Shown here: in pieces, positions 1 to 9,209 of the stretch
Numbering within the stretch: the stretch's first letter is position 1
Layout: each line of letters begins with the position of its first letter
From: Erythrobacter mangrovi
GTDB taxonomy: Bacteria > Pseudomonadota > Alphaproteobacteria > Sphingomonadales > Sphingomonadaceae
Direction: 5' to 3'
DNA length: 64,000 nt
NCBI RefSeq assembly: GCF_013260645.1
Contig: NZ_CP053921.1
Coordinates: 1,619,763-1,683,762 of the forward strand
Notes under the pieces: generated by a model
Databases searched by the model: none
What the model saw: only the letters and a program-made list of their open reading frames with translations
Told to the model about the DNA's origin: nothing
Program-made: the position numbers and the translations under genes

Positions 1-496
1 ATAGGGTCGCTTCGGCGCCAAGGCCCACGCCCTGGTCGGTGAAATTCTCGGTGCCATACACCGCACCCGACTGCACCAACACGATATCGAGCGGCTGCAG
101 CGCGTACCCGATCCTGTCAAAGGCTTCCTCGACTTCCGTGCCGGTCACCACATGGCCATGGGGCAGGTGCGAGAAATCGAGCTTCACACCCGGGCGGAAG
201 AAGCGATCGAGCGGTGCCTCGTCGATGCTCGGCGCAGGGCTTGCCCCGCTGTCGGTGGTCGAATGGAAATGCCACGGCGCGTCCATGTGCGTACCGTTGT
301 GCGTCGACAGTTCGAGCATCTCCACGGCCCAGCCTTCGCCGTCGGGCAGGTCGCCTTTTTCCAGCCCCGGAAAGAACATGGCGATCTGCTGCCAGGTGTT
401 CTCGTGGGTCATGTAGGTGATCTTCGGGCGCATCACCTCGGGATCGGAGATCACGCGGTTGGTGATGGGGATCGAGAGATCGACGAAGCGGGTCAT
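1..496 (-). CDS. cyclase family protein (kynurenine formamidase-like), 3' part outside window
   Basis: Reading leftwards from ATG at 496 the frame stays open to the window edge, so the C-terminus is missing. The visible ~165 residues begin MTRFVDLSIPITN and carry the family signature HNGTHMDAPWHF (metal-binding H-x-T-H-x-D) near residue 65. This is typical of the cyclase/kynurenine formamidase fold, metal-dependent hydrolases that open N-formyl or lactone bonds. The substrate cannot be told from sequence. The start codon overlaps the stop of the upstream transporter gene by 4 bp (ATGA), so the two are probably one operon and the hydrolase may act on something imported by the transporter. Family assignment is firm; function is inference. 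Confidence 0.82.
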   Translation of the reverse strand, partial: MTRFVDLSIPITNRVISDPEVMRPKITYMTHENTWQQIAMFFPGLEKGDLPDGEGWAVEMLELSTHNGTHMDAPWHFHSTTDSGASPAPSIDEAPLDRFFRPGVKLDFSHLPHGHVVTGTEVEEAFDRIGYALQPLDIVLVQSGAVYGTENFTDQGVGLGAEATL

Positions 497-1899
497 GCGA
501 GTGCGGCGTCCTCCGGTGCGGCATCATGCATCAGGCGCGGGGCGAGGAGAAGCTTGAACACCACGAAGACGAAGCCGGAAGCGGCGGCAAATCCCATGTG
601 GATCAGCCAGAACTGCGTGACCGGCATGGTCTCGAACCAGCCGCCGACCCAGCCGACCATCGAGTTCGCGCCAAAGAAGGAGAGGTAATAGAGGCCGATC
701 ACAGTGGCGTTGATTTGCTTGGGCGCGAGGCGGGCGAAGAGTGCAAGGCTGACGGGGAGCATGTGCGCGAAGCCGATAGAGTTCACCACATGGAACATGA
801 CCGGCCAGAATAGCCCGATCTTCTCGCCCGCGGGGGTGGTTGAGGCGGCGAGGTAGAGGCAGGCCATGCCGCCGATCGAAAACAGCGAACCGATGATGAT
901 CTTGGTCAGCTCATCGGGCTCCGGCCATTTGGTCTTCCACCAGCGATAGAAGGCAGCAACGATGGCGAGGAAGCTCACCGACACCACCGCGTCGAGCGTG
1001 ATCAGCCATGTGGTCGGGAGCTTGTCATCACCCCAGTAGAGCGCAAAGTCGCGGTCGCCCCACACGAGGTAGGCGTTGAATATTTGGTTGTTGGGTACGA
1101 TCCCGACCGCAAGAACCGGGATCAACAGGATGAGTGCCGCAGTCGCCACCCAGTCGTTGCGCGACATCGGTTCGGACGGGCTGGCCGCCTTGGCTGGAAC
1201 GTCGAAGTGTTCCGCCGGCAGGTACTTTTGGCCTGCCAGATAGATGCCCAGCGCCACGAGCATGCCGACGCCCGCGGCACCGAAGCCGTAGTGCCAGCCC
1301 AACGTTTCGCCCAATGTTCCCACGATCAGCGGGCTGGCGATCACCCCCGCGTTGATACCCAGATAGAAAATCTGGAAAGCGTCGGCGCGGCGCAGGTCCT
1401 CGGGTTTGTAGAGGCTGCCGACCTGGCTCGCGATATTGCCCTTGAACATGCCCGATCCGAGGATGAGGCACAGCAAGGCGAGCAGGAAGGTCACATTGAA
1501 TGCCATCAGGAAGTGTCCGATGGCCATCGTGATCGCCCCGACCAGCACCGTCCGTCGTTTCCCGAGGACACGGTCCGCCAACCAGCCGCCGAGGATAGGG
1601 GTGAGATAAACGCTGGCGGCATAGGTTCCGAAGATCGCGCTGGCGAAGGGTTGCCCGTCTATTCCGCCGAAGATCGAGCGCAGTTGTTCGATTCCAGCGA
1701 CCTGTTCGACATTGCCGGGTAGGAGCAGCGACTTGGTCATGTAGAGGACCAGCAGTGCCTGCATGCCGTAGAAGGAAAACCGCTCCCACGCCTCGGTAAA
1801 TGCGAGATAGCCGAGCCCCTTGGGATGCCCGAGGAAAGACCTGTCGGACTCGCTCACGTTCTCCAGGTCAGGCGTCGCTTCGGCAAGTGTCATCGGCAT
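493..1899 (-). CDS. POT/PTR family proton-coupled peptide transporter
   Basis: A 468-residue polytopic inner-membrane protein. Near the N-terminus it has EAWERFSFYGMQALLVLYM, the ExxERFxYYG proton-coupling and substrate motif of proton-dependent oligopeptide transporters (DtpA/DtpT family), followed by about 12-14 hydrophobic segments. The length matches bacterial members (450-510 aa). The predicted role is uptake of di- and tripeptides driven by the proton gradient. It heads a two-gene unit with the cyclase-family hydrolase, overlapping it by 4 bp. Upstream, at 1934-1950, lies a short dyad (AGACA N7 TGTCT) that could be an operator. The start ATG at 1899 is supported by the conserved N-terminal region; an alternative Met two codons later cannot be excluded. 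Confidence 0.9.
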   Translation of the reverse strand: MPMTLAEATPDLENVSESDRSFLGHPKGLGYLAFTEAWERFSFYGMQALLVLYMTKSLLLPGNVEQVAGIEQLRSIFGGIDGQPFASAIFGTYAASVYLTPILGGWLADRVLGKRRTVLVGAITMAIGHFLMAFNVTFLLALLCLILGSGMFKGNIASQVGSLYKPEDLRRADAFQIFYLGINAGVIASPLIVGTLGETLGWHYGFGAAGVGMLVALGIYLAGQKYLPAEHFDVPAKAASPSEPMSRNDWVATAALILLIPVLAVGIVPNNQIFNAYLVWGDRDFALYWGDDKLPTTWLITLDAVVSVSFLAIVAAFYRWWKTKWPEPDELTKIIIGSLFSIGGMACLYLAASTTPAGEKIGLFWPVMFHVVNSIGFAHMLPVSLALFARLAPKQINATVIGLYYLSFFGANSMVGWVGGWFETMPVTQFWLIHMGFAAASGFVFVVFKLLLAPRLMHDAAPEDAALA

Positions 1900-2002
1900 C
1901 CCCGTCGTTTCGTTTGGGCATGGGGATAACGGCAGACAACCGGCCTGTCTCGCAATCTTCGGTCAGCGACGTTGATAAATGCTGCGCAGCAAAGCTGCGG
2001 AA

Positions 2003-3112
2003 TCAGGCGATGGAAAGCTGTCCGTCGAGAAATTCGGCGACGTCATCCAGCGCAACATCCTTGGCGACAAATGCCTCGCCGATGTTGCGCAGCAGGATGA
2101 AGGGCAGGGTGCCCGCATCCATCTTCTTGTCGTGCAGCATATGCGCGACCAGGGCCTTGCCATCGCAAGTCAGGCCAAGGGCCGAAACTTCTGCCGGCAG
2201 GCCTGCCGCGACGACTGCGCGAGCGACGCGTTCCGCAGCACCATCGGCGGTCAGGTCGCGGCGCGCGGAATAGCGTGCCGCCAGGACCATGCCGAGCGCA
2301 ACGCCTTCGCCGTGGAGCAATCGGTCGGAGAAGCCGGTCTCCGCTTCCAGCGCGTGGCCAAAGGTATGGCCAAGGTTGAGCAGCGCGCGCGTACCCGTGG
2401 TTTCGCGTTCGTCCTCAGCCACGATGCGGGCCTTGGCGGCGACGCTATCGGCGACTGCGCGTTCGAGAGGCTTGCTCTCAAGCCCGACCACCGCTGCGCC
2501 CTGGCCCTCGAGCCATTCGAAGAAGTCCACGTCACCCAGCACGCCGTATTTCAACACCTCGGCATAGCCGGCACGCAGCTCGCGCGCGGGCAGGGTAGCG
2601 AGCGTGTCGAGATCGGCGAGTACCAGCGAAGGCTGGTGAAAGGCCCCCACAAGGTTCTTTCCTGCCGCGGTATTGATCGCGGTCTTGCCGCCGACCGAGC
2701 TGTCGACCTGCGCCAGCAGGGTGGTGGGCAGTTGCACGAAACCGCAGCCGCGCTTGAGGATCGCGCAGGCGAATCCGGTGAGGTCGCCAACCACGCCCCC
2801 GCCCAAAGCCAGCACATGGTCGCCGCGCTCGACGCCTTCTTCCAGCAGCCAGTCGACCAGTCGTGCAAGGCTATCCCAACTCTTCGAGCCTTCGCCGGGC
2901 TCGACCAGGTAGGGCGCAATTTCGAAGCCTTCGGTGGCAAGCGATTTGGCCAGGCGTTCACCGTGCGCGGCCCAGGCATTGGCATCGGCCACCACGGGCA
3001 CGCGCGCCTTGCGCAGGAACTTCCGCGCATGGGTGGCGGTATCGTCCAGCAAGCCATGCCCGACCAGCACCTGATAGCTGCGGCCGGCCAGTTCAACCGG
3101 GATCATAGCCAT
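2003..3112 (-). CDS. aroB: 3-dehydroquinate synthase
   Basis: A 369-aa cytosolic enzyme converting DAHP to 3-dehydroquinate, second step of the shikimate pathway. It shows the NAD-binding glycine motif [14 protein letters not shown] (about residues 101-114), the active-site stretch [19 protein letters not shown] (about 128-146) and the zinc-ligand region with E in [10 protein letters not shown] and H in [11 protein letters not shown]. The length is normal for AroB. It overlaps the end of aroK by 10 bp, the classical aroK-aroB order, implying translational coupling. The N-terminus MAMIPVEL leaves two possible Met starts two codons apart; I keep the outer one. Confidence 0.97.
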   Translation of the reverse strand: MAMIPVELAGRSYQVLVGHGLLDDTATHARKFLRKARVPVVADANAWAAHGERLAKSLATEGFEIAPYLVEPGEGSKSWDSLARLVDWLLEEGVERGDHVLALGGGVVGDLTGFACAILKRGCGFVQLPTTLLAQVDSSVGGKTAINTAAGKNLVGAFHQPSLVLADLDTLATLPARELRAGYAEVLKYGVLGDVDFFEWLEGQGAAVVGLESKPLERAVADSVAAKARIVAEDERETTGTRALLNLGHTFGHALEAETGFSDRLLHGEGVALGMVLAARYSARRDLTADGAAERVARAVVAAGLPAEVSALGLTCDGKALVAHMLHDKKMDAGTLPFILLRNIGEAFVAKDVALDDVAEFLDGQLSIA

Positions 3113-3669
3113 GCTTCGATCGCCTCCAGGATGCGATATGCAGTTTCGTTGTGCGGCCCGTCGTCGGTGAGCACATGGATCTGCGCCTCGGCATAGGCGG
3201 CTCCGCGCTGCTCGCGCAATCGGGACAGGATCTCATGCGGATCGCCGTCCTTCAGCAAAGGCCTTGTGTCGCGGCGTGCGGTGCGCGCGACCAGCGTGTC
3301 GATTGCGCAATCGAGCCAGATGGCAAGCCCACGCTCGAGGATCAGCGCGCGGGTCTCGGGATCGACGAAGGCACCGCCACCCGTGGCGATAACCCCGTGA
3401 TGCTCTTCCATCAGCCGCGCGATGACGCGGCGTTCGCCATCGCGGAAGTAGGCTTCGCCGAACTCGGCGAAGATTTCGGGGATGGATCGATCTGCCGCCC
3501 GCTCGATTTCCTCGTCGGCATCGACGAAATCGGTACCCAGTAGGGCAGCGATACGCTTGCCGATGGTCGATTTTCCCACGCCCATCAGCCCGACCAGCAC
3601 CACTGGCCGGTCGAGCCGGCGCGCGATCCCGGCGATCTCCGCATCGGTCAAGGCGAGCGCGTGGGTCAT
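3103..3669 (-). CDS. aroK: shikimate kinase
   Basis: A 188-aa kinase phosphorylating shikimate at the 3-hydroxyl with ATP. The Walker A is GLMGVGKST (residues 27-35). The shikimate-binding DADEEIE stretch follows, as does the [11 protein letters not shown] segment. The lid region contains RDTRPLL. The reading frame is open a further 130 codons upstream, but that extension is low-complexity antisense of the next gene. MTHALAL at 3669 gives the family's usual length, so I place the start there. First gene of aroK-aroB, diverging from the small membrane ORF at 3745 across about 75 bp. Confidence 0.96.
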   Translation of the reverse strand: MTHALALTDAEIAGIARRLDRPVVLVGLMGVGKSTIGKRIAALLGTDFVDADEEIERAADRSIPEIFAEFGEAYFRDGERRVIARLMEEHHGVIATGGGAFVDPETRALILERGLAIWLDCAIDTLVARTARRDTRPLLKDGDPHEILSRLREQRGAAYAEAQIHVLTDDGPHNETAYRILEAIEAWL

Positions 3670-3744
3670 TGCCGCCGTGCCTAGAGATGGGCTAGGGCGC
3701 GGGCAAGGTATCAGCACTTGGAATGGGACGCGAAAAACTTGGCC

Positions 3745-3879
3745 ATGAGCGGGAAGCGGATTGGAGGCGTGCTGGCGTTGCTGTTCTTGCTGTTGTGTGC
3801 GCTGGCCCTGATCGATGGAGGCGAAGAGCCGCTGCATCCGATCGAGCAGGCGATCGAGCTGCCGGAGAGTGCGCGATGA
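3745..3879 (+). CDS. 44-aa single-pass membrane peptide, unknown function
   Basis: This short frame begins MSGKRIGGV, has one hydrophobic helix rich in Leu/Ala (residues 8-23, ending at ALID) and an acidic tail ending PESAR. Its TGA shares the tetranucleotide ATGA with the start of the next gene at 3876, the same coupling arrangement used by certain genes in this window. That overlap and the K/R-then-hydrophobic pattern are the evidence that it is real. I see no strong Shine-Dalgarno sequence before its ATG. I do not recognise a family. It may serve only to couple translation of the secreted protein downstream, or be a small membrane partner. Confidence 0.55.
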   Translation: MSGKRIGGVLALLFLLLCALALIDGGEEPLHPIEQAIELPESAR

Positions 3880-5729
3880 AGGCTGGCTGGTTGCTTGGTG
3901 GAGCCGCATTGGCGCTGACGTCTTCGCTGGTTCTTGCGCAGTCCGCGCCCGAAGACCTGCTGCCTCCTGGTTTCGATACGCCTGCGCCTGCGCCCGCGCC
4001 CGCTCCGGCCCCCGCGCCGCGTGCAACGCAGGCACCGGCCGCAAGCCCAGCAGGGCCGGCTGCACCGCGTACTGGCGAAGTTGTGCAAGCCCTGCCGACG
4101 GGCGACGACGCTGCAGCGCCCACAGTCACCGGTTTCGACCTGACCAAGCTCCCGACGCTCGAAGAGCTCGAGGCGATGACGACCGATGAGCTTGACGATT
4201 TCCTCGGTCTCAAGCCGAGTGCGGATATTCCTGCTGCGGCCCGACGCTCGATGGAACGAGCGGGTATCCTCTCCATGAGCGAAGGTGGGTTACCCGGCGG
4301 CTCGCTGGCGAAGCAGCCCGCCGCACTGGTGCGGGCGGCGCTCAAGGGCACAAACAAGCCGATGGTATCGCGCTGGGGGCACATCCTCCTACGTCGGGCA
4401 CTGGTAAGCCGGCTTGCTGCGCCGGAAGGGATGGATCCGGTCGAATTCGCCACCTTGCGTGTGCGCACGCTCAATATGCTGGGCGAATATGCCGTCGCAC
4501 GCGCGCTGGTCCAGGATATCGACACCGCCGACTATTCGCCTGCTCTCGCCGATGCGGCGATCGATGCGTATATCGGGACAGCGGACATTGTCGGGGCGTG
4601 CCCCGCGGTGAGATTGGTCCGCACCGACCGCGACGATGCACAGTGGAAGATGCTTTCGGGCATCTGCGCGGCCTTTGCGGGTGAAGAAACGCGCGCCCAG
4701 AACGATCTGCGCAGATTGCAGAACAGCGGGCAGATGGTCGCGATCGATATCCTGCTGGCGCAACGGTTCGCCGGCGCCGCCGGGACGGGCGGTAAAGCTG
4801 TGACCATCGAATGGGACGAAGTCTCGGATATCACGCCCTGGCGTTTCGCACTGGCCAATGCCCTGAGCGAACCGATCCCTGACAACCTTGCCGATGATCT
4901 CGCGCCGGCGCTGCTCAAGAGCGCCGCGGTGACTCCGGCCCTGGCATATCAGCAAAGGGCGCCGGGGGCAGACGTGGCTGGGCAGAGCGGCATTCTCTCC
5001 GCTTCGGCGATGGTCGATCTCTATGGCCAGATCCATGCCGAAGGCGGCGGAGACAGCGAGGCGGCGACCCGCGCGGCGCGCCTGCGCGAAGCCTATGTGG
5101 GGACCGATCCGGCGGCGCGCCTGGCGGCGATCCGGGATGTGTGGAGCGATGCCGGCGGCTTCGGCTATGGCCGCATGGTGCTGACCGCCTATGCCGCAGC
5201 TCGCCTGCCTGCACAGGATGATTTTGCAGATGATGCGGGCGAGTTGATTGCGTCGATGCTCAGCGCGGGGCTCGATCGTGACGCGATGCTGTGGGCCAAC
5301 GTGGTCGAGCGAGGCTCGGTTGGCTGGGCGCTCCTGGCCATTGCCGCTCCCAATCGGCGCCAGGCCGTGACCGATGGCGAAATGGACACTTTCGTCGATG
5401 ACGACGATTCGTCAGGGCAGCGCAAGTCGCGGATGCTGCTTGCGGGCCTGGCTGGTCTTGGCCGTCTCCAACAGGCAACCATCAACGAGTACAGTGGCAA
5501 GCTGTCGGTCAGCCTTGGCGGGGAAACCCGCTGGACCCGCGCGATCGATGGCGCGGCACAGGTCGGCAATCCTACCCTGGTGGCCCTGCTGGCAGGTCTC
5601 GGCATGCAAGGTGACAGCTGGGATCGGATGACTGCGCGGCACCTGTTCCATATCGTTTCCGCCCTCCGGCGCGTGGGGCTGGAAGCGGAAGCCCGCATGA
5701 TCGCCGCGGAGGCGGTCGCGCGCGCCTGA
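3876..5729 (+). CDS. large secreted alpha-helical protein of unknown function
   Basis: A 617-aa protein starting MKAGWLLGGAALAL with a Sec signal peptide (cleavage likely after VLAQ near residue 22). It continues with a Pro-Ala linker (PAPAPAPAPAP, about residues 34-45), then about 540 residues predicted largely helical with A/L/R-rich repeats reminiscent of TPR or HEAT solenoids, though I cannot assign repeats with confidence. I chose this ATG over an upstream in-frame ATG because it begins the signal peptide and overlaps the small ORF by 4 bp. It is followed one base after its stop by xerD. It probably acts in the periplasm or at the envelope. The family is not recognised; a recombinase-linked role is not implied by position alone. 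Confidence 0.8.
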   Translation: MKAGWLLGGAALALTSSLVLAQSAPEDLLPPGFDTPAPAPAPAPAPAPRATQAPAASPAGPAAPRTGEVVQALPTGDDAAAPTVTGFDLTKLPTLEELEAMTTDELDDFLGLKPSADIPAAARRSMERAGILSMSEGGLPGGSLAKQPAALVRAALKGTNKPMVSRWGHILLRRALVSRLAAPEGMDPVEFATLRVRTLNMLGEYAVARALVQDIDTADYSPALADAAIDAYIGTADIVGACPAVRLVRTDRDDAQWKMLSGICAAFAGEETRAQNDLRRLQNSGQMVAIDILLAQRFAGAAGTGGKAVTIEWDEVSDITPWRFALANALSEPIPDNLADDLAPALLKSAAVTPALAYQQRAPGADVAGQSGILSASAMVDLYGQIHAEGGGDSEAATRAARLREAYVGTDPAARLAAIRDVWSDAGGFGYGRMVLTAYAAARLPAQDDFADDAGELIASMLSAGLDRDAMLWANVVERGSVGWALLAIAAPNRRQAVTDGEMDTFVDDDDSSGQRKSRMLLAGLAGLGRLQQATINEYSGKLSVSLGGETRWTRAIDGAAQVGNPTLVALLAGLGMQGDSWDRMTARHLFHIVSALRRVGLEAEARMIAAEAVARA

Positions 5730-5730
5730 C

Positions 5731-6609
5731 GTGAGCGCTGTCCCAGATTTCCTCGCCATGCTCGCCGCCGAGCGCGGCGCGGCGCGTAACACCATCCTCG
5801 CCTATGGCCGCGACCTGGATCAAGCCGAAGAGATGCTGGGCCGCTCGCTGGACGATGCGAATTCGGCACAGTTGGCGCGCCTGGCGCAGGGCTGGTCGGC
5901 GCTGGCGCCTTCGAGCGTGGCGCGCAAGGTATCTGCCTTGCGTCAATTCTACGGCTTCCTGATCGACGAGGGCCTGAGGGAGGATGACCCGACGCATGCG
6001 TTGCCGCGCCCCACGATGCGCCGCCCGCTGCCCAAGATTCTTTCGCATGAACAGGTCAATGCCCTGTTTCGCCAGGCCGAACATGAGGCGGAAGGAAATT
6101 TACCACTGGCCGTCCGGCTGCTGACACTTCTGGAACTGCTTTACGGCTCAGGCCTGCGTGCGACCGAACTCGTTTCGCTGCCACTATCGGCCGTGCCGCG
6201 CGACGCGCCTTTCCTGACCGTCATGGGCAAGGGTGGGCAGGCGCGCATGGTCCCGGTGAGTCAGCGTGCCACGGCAGCCCTGTCACGTTGGCTCACTGTT
6301 CGCGAGACCGGGTCGCCATGGCTGTTCCCTTCGCGCACCGGCCATATCTCACGCGTCCGCCTGTTCCAGCTCCTCAAGGAGCTTGCCGTTCGCGCGGACC
6401 TGCCGCCGGAGAAACTCAGCCCCCATGTCTTGCGGCATGCCTTCGCCACCCACTTGTTGGAGGGTGGTGCGGACTTGCGGGCCCTCCAGACCTTGCTGGG
6501 CCATGCGGATATCTCGACGACGCAAATCTACACGCACGTCGATGCCGAACGGCTGGTGAAGCTGGTCAATGAGCGGCATCCGCTTGCACGCCGCGCCGCA
6601 TCAGACTAG
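5731..6609 (+). CDS. xerD: site-specific tyrosine recombinase XerD
   Basis: A 292-aa cytosolic recombinase that with XerC resolves chromosome dimers at dif under FtsK control. The N-terminal SAM-like core-binding domain (about 1-90) is followed by the catalytic domain with the full set R143 (GLRATEL), K167, H232 and R235 (HVLRHAFATH), H258 (LLGHADI) and nucleophile Y267 (TQIYTHV). The TQIYTHV ending favours XerD over XerC. The start is GTG one base after the preceding stop. Together with accA it sits in the common alphaproteobacterial aroK/xerD/accA neighbourhood. Confidence 0.95.
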   Translation: MSAVPDFLAMLAAERGAARNTILAYGRDLDQAEEMLGRSLDDANSAQLARLAQGWSALAPSSVARKVSALRQFYGFLIDEGLREDDPTHALPRPTMRRPLPKILSHEQVNALFRQAEHEAEGNLPLAVRLLTLLELLYGSGLRATELVSLPLSAVPRDAPFLTVMGKGGQARMVPVSQRATAALSRWLTVRETGSPWLFPSRTGHISRVRLFQLLKELAVRADLPPEKLSPHVLRHAFATHLLEGGADLRALQTLLGHADISTTQIYTHVDAERLVKLVNERHPLARRAASD

Positions 6610-6618
6610 CGCGTGCCG

Positions 6619-7563
6619 ATGATTTCCTATCTCGAATTCGAGAAGCCCGTCGCCGAGCTTGAGCAGCGCATTGCCGAATTGCGCAACGCAGCCGAAGGCG
6701 ACGACGTCGATATCTCTAAGGAACTCGCGCGGCTCGAGAAGAAGAGCGCGGATTTGCTGGCGAGCACCTACCAGGCATTGACGCCATGGCAGAAGACGCA
6801 GGTGGCCCGGCATCCGGCGCGTCCGCACTTCCGCGATTATGTCGAGCATGCCTTCGAGGAATTCGTGCCGCTGGGCGGCGATCGTTGTTACGGCGATGAC
6901 GAGGCGATCCTGGGCGGTTTCGCCAAGCTCAATGGGCGCAAGGTCGTCCTGATCGGGCACGAGAAGGGCAACGACACTGCCAGCCGCATCCGCCACAATT
7001 TCGGCATGGGCAAGCCGGAGGGCTACCGCAAGGCGATCCGCCTGATGGAACTGGCCGGTCGTTTCGGTCTGCCGGTGGTCACACTGGTCGACACCTCGGG
7101 CGCATTTCCCGGCGTCGAGGCCGAAGAGCGCGGGCAGGCCGAGGCCATCGCCCGCTCGACCGAGGCGTGCCTGGCGCTGTGCGTGCCCATGGTCGCGGCG
7201 ATCGTGGGTGAGGGCGGTTCAGGCGGCGCTGTCGCACTGGCAAGCGCGGAACGTGTGCTCATGCTCGAACACGCGATCTATTCAGTGATCTCGCCCGAAG
7301 GCTGCGCTTCGATCCTGTGGCGCACTGCCGAGAAGGCGCCCGACGCCGCGGAGGCGATGAAGGTCACCGCGCAGAACCTCGCCGAACTCGGCGTGATCGA
7401 CCGGATCGTGGCCGAGCCGGTGGGGGGTGCGCACCGCGACCCGCGGGGAGCGGCAAAGGCCCTGGGCAGCGCGATTGGCGAGGAACTGGACAAGCTGTCT
7501 CGCTTCAGTGGCGATGAGCTGCGGCGCATGCGCGAAGAGCGCTTTCTCCAGATCGCCGGCTGA
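6619..7563 (+). CDS. accA: acetyl-CoA carboxylase carboxyltransferase subunit alpha
   Basis: A 314-aa subunit that transfers carboxyl from biotin-BCCP to acetyl-CoA, the first committed step in fatty acid synthesis, in complex with AccD. The N-terminal coiled segment ISYLEFEKPVAELEQRI, NFGMGKPEGYRKAIRLM, and the crotonase-like VDTSGAFPGVEAEERGQ and GEGGSGGAVAL motifs are all typical. The length fits (about 315). A GTG two codons earlier (6613) is an alternative start; ATG matches the usual family N-terminus. It lies 9 bp after xerD and is probably co-transcribed. A weak hairpin follows at 7569-7589. Confidence 0.97.
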   Translation: MISYLEFEKPVAELEQRIAELRNAAEGDDVDISKELARLEKKSADLLASTYQALTPWQKTQVARHPARPHFRDYVEHAFEEFVPLGGDRCYGDDEAILGGFAKLNGRKVVLIGHEKGNDTASRIRHNFGMGKPEGYRKAIRLMELAGRFGLPVVTLVDTSGAFPGVEAEERGQAEAIARSTEACLALCVPMVAAIVGEGGSGGAVALASAERVLMLEHAIYSVISPEGCASILWRTAEKAPDAAEAMKVTAQNLAELGVIDRIVAEPVGGAHRDPRGAAKALGSAIGEELDKLSRFSGDELRRMREERFLQIAG

Positions 7564-7568
7564 CGGAA

Positions 7569-7589
7569 GCGGGAACCAATCGGTCCCGC
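7569..7589 (+). terminator. possible accA transcript-end hairpin
   Basis: A short stem GCGGG-(A)-ACC pairs with GGT-CCCGC around an AATC loop just after the accA stop. There is no T-tract behind it, so if it ends transcription it would need Rho or act as a 3' stabiliser. Confidence 0.3.
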
Positions 7590-7662
7590 CACCTGTTCTG
7601 CAATTCATACACGAACTTACGGACGGCGCCCTGGCGCCGCGCCGACCCATGGGGAGTCCAGA

Positions 7663-9129
7663 ATGTTGCGCACCAGATTGACGCTTGCATCGACAACCGC
7701 CGTTCTTTCGCTGGCCCTCGCGGGTTGTGCGACCGGACCGATTCCTGACGCGAGCACACCGATCACCCAGTCGGAGGCGCAGGCAGGCGCCGAAGCTCAT
7801 CCCGAACTGCTTGCCGAATTCGGCGGTGCCATGACCGGCTCGCAAGCCCTCTATGTGGAACAGGTCGGCAAGAATATCGCCGTCCAGTCCGGTCTGGGCA
7901 ATGCGCGAGATTCGTTCACCGTGTCACTGCTCAACAGTTCAGTGAACAATGCCTTCGCGATTCCCGGGGGCTACATCTACACGACGCGCCAGTTGGTCGC
8001 CCTTATGAACAATGAGGCCGAACTTGCGGGCGTCCTTGGCCACGAGGTCGGACACGTCGCCGCGCGCCACTCGCAGCGGCGACAGGCGGCTGCACAGCGC
8101 AACACTCTTTTGGGCGCAGCCGGCGCAATTCTCTCCGGGATCTTGCTTGGCGATTCGGGCCTCGGTCAGCAGATCGGCCAGACACTGATGCAGGGTTCCC
8201 AGCTGTTGACGCTGAAGTTCTCGCGTTCGCAGGAACTCGAAGCCGACGGTCTCGGTATCCGTTACCTGAACCAGGCGGGATACGATCCGCACGCGATGGC
8301 TACGGTGCTGCAGAGTCTCGCGTCGCAAAACGCGCTCGATGCCCGCCTTCAGGGGCGTGACAACGCGACGATTCCCGAATGGGCTTCGACCCACCCCGAT
8401 CCCGCGAGCCGCGTAGCGGGCGCGAATGCCACGGCGCAGGGGTTGTCGGGTGTCACGAATCGCGACACTTTCCTGACGCGGATCGATGGATTGCTCTACG
8501 GCGACGATCCCAAGCAGGGGGTTATCGAAGGACGCGAGTTCATTCACCCCGAGCTGCGCCTGGCCTTTACCGCGCCGCAGGGCTTCTACATGGTCAACGG
8601 CACGCGAGCCGTGACGGTCAACGGGCAGAGCGGCAAGGCGCAGCTCACGCTCGGCCAGTATAATGGCAATCTCAATACCTATGTGCAGGGCGTTTTTTCA
8701 GGACTGAGCCAGCAGCAGCAGGTGACGCCGTCCTCGATCCAGCGGACCACGGTCAATGGCCTTCCGGCGGCCTATGGCACGGCGCGGGTGGCGTCTGGCG
8801 GCAGCCAGGTCGACGTGACGGTCTTCGCCTATGAATTTGCCAGTGATCGCGCCTATCACTTCCTCGCCATCACACCGGCGGGGCAAGCTTCTACCTTCAA
8901 TGAGATGTTCTCGTCGATGCGCCGGATCAGTGCGCAGCAGGCCGGTAACATAATTCCGCGGGTCATCGATGTGATCACGGTCCGCGTCGGCGATACGGTC
9001 GCCAGCCTGGCATCGCGTATGGCCTATTCCGACAACCAGGTGGAACGCTTCCGCGTGCTGAACGGATTGGGCGCCAATGACGGCGTGGTAGCGGGACAGA
9101 AGGTTAAGATAGTCGTCCGCGGAAGCTGA
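7663..9129 (+). CDS. M48 family metalloprotease lipoprotein with C-terminal LysM domain
   Basis: A 488-aa envelope protease. Signal peptide with lipobox LALAGC, so C22 is the probable lipidated residue. The zincin core HEVGH is at 127-131 with the third ligand E in SQELEADGLG (about 187-193), the arrangement of BepA/LoiP-like M48 peptidases that survey outer-membrane protein assembly. About 170 residues of unassigned sequence follow. Then comes a LysM-like module (VRVGDTVASLASRM ... LNGL ... GQKVKIVV, last 50 residues) expected to bind peptidoglycan. Transcribed alone; a strong bidirectional terminator lies 30 bp after its stop. The function is inferred from the family. Confidence 0.92.
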   Translation: MLRTRLTLASTTAVLSLALAGCATGPIPDASTPITQSEAQAGAEAHPELLAEFGGAMTGSQALYVEQVGKNIAVQSGLGNARDSFTVSLLNSSVNNAFAIPGGYIYTTRQLVALMNNEAELAGVLGHEVGHVAARHSQRRQAAAQRNTLLGAAGAILSGILLGDSGLGQQIGQTLMQGSQLLTLKFSRSQELEADGLGIRYLNQAGYDPHAMATVLQSLASQNALDARLQGRDNATIPEWASTHPDPASRVAGANATAQGLSGVTNRDTFLTRIDGLLYGDDPKQGVIEGREFIHPELRLAFTAPQGFYMVNGTRAVTVNGQSGKAQLTLGQYNGNLNTYVQGVFSGLSQQQQVTPSSIQRTTVNGLPAAYGTARVASGGSQVDVTVFAYEFASDRAYHFLAITPAGQASTFNEMFSSMRRISAQQAGNIIPRVIDVITVRVGDTVASLASRMAYSDNQVERFRVLNGLGANDGVVAGQKVKIVVRGS

Positions 9130-9150
9130 CCCTCGCTCTTTCGTTCAGGC

Positions 9151-9189
9151 AAAGAAAAAGGCGGCAGGATTGCTCCTGCCGCCTCTTCT
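9151..9189. terminator. bidirectional intrinsic terminator
   Basis: A perfect 10-bp stem (GGCGGCAGGA / TCCTGCCGCC, arms 9160-9169 and 9174-9183) with a TTGC loop. It is flanked by an A-rich run on the left (AAAGAAAAA) and a T/C-rich run on the right (TCTTCT). It sits between the convergent M48 peptidase gene and the first Flp pilin gene and can stop both. Confidence 0.88.
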
Positions 9190-9209
9190 ATGTTTTAGCG
9201 AAATATCGC

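Noticed and set aside
1979..3196. A 405-codon plus-strand frame over aroB
   Set aside because: Antisense shadow; aroB on the other strand has all catalytic motifs.
3670..4065. 130-codon N-terminal extension of shikimate kinase
   Set aside because: Low-complexity antisense of the secreted-protein linker; the family starts at MTHALAL.
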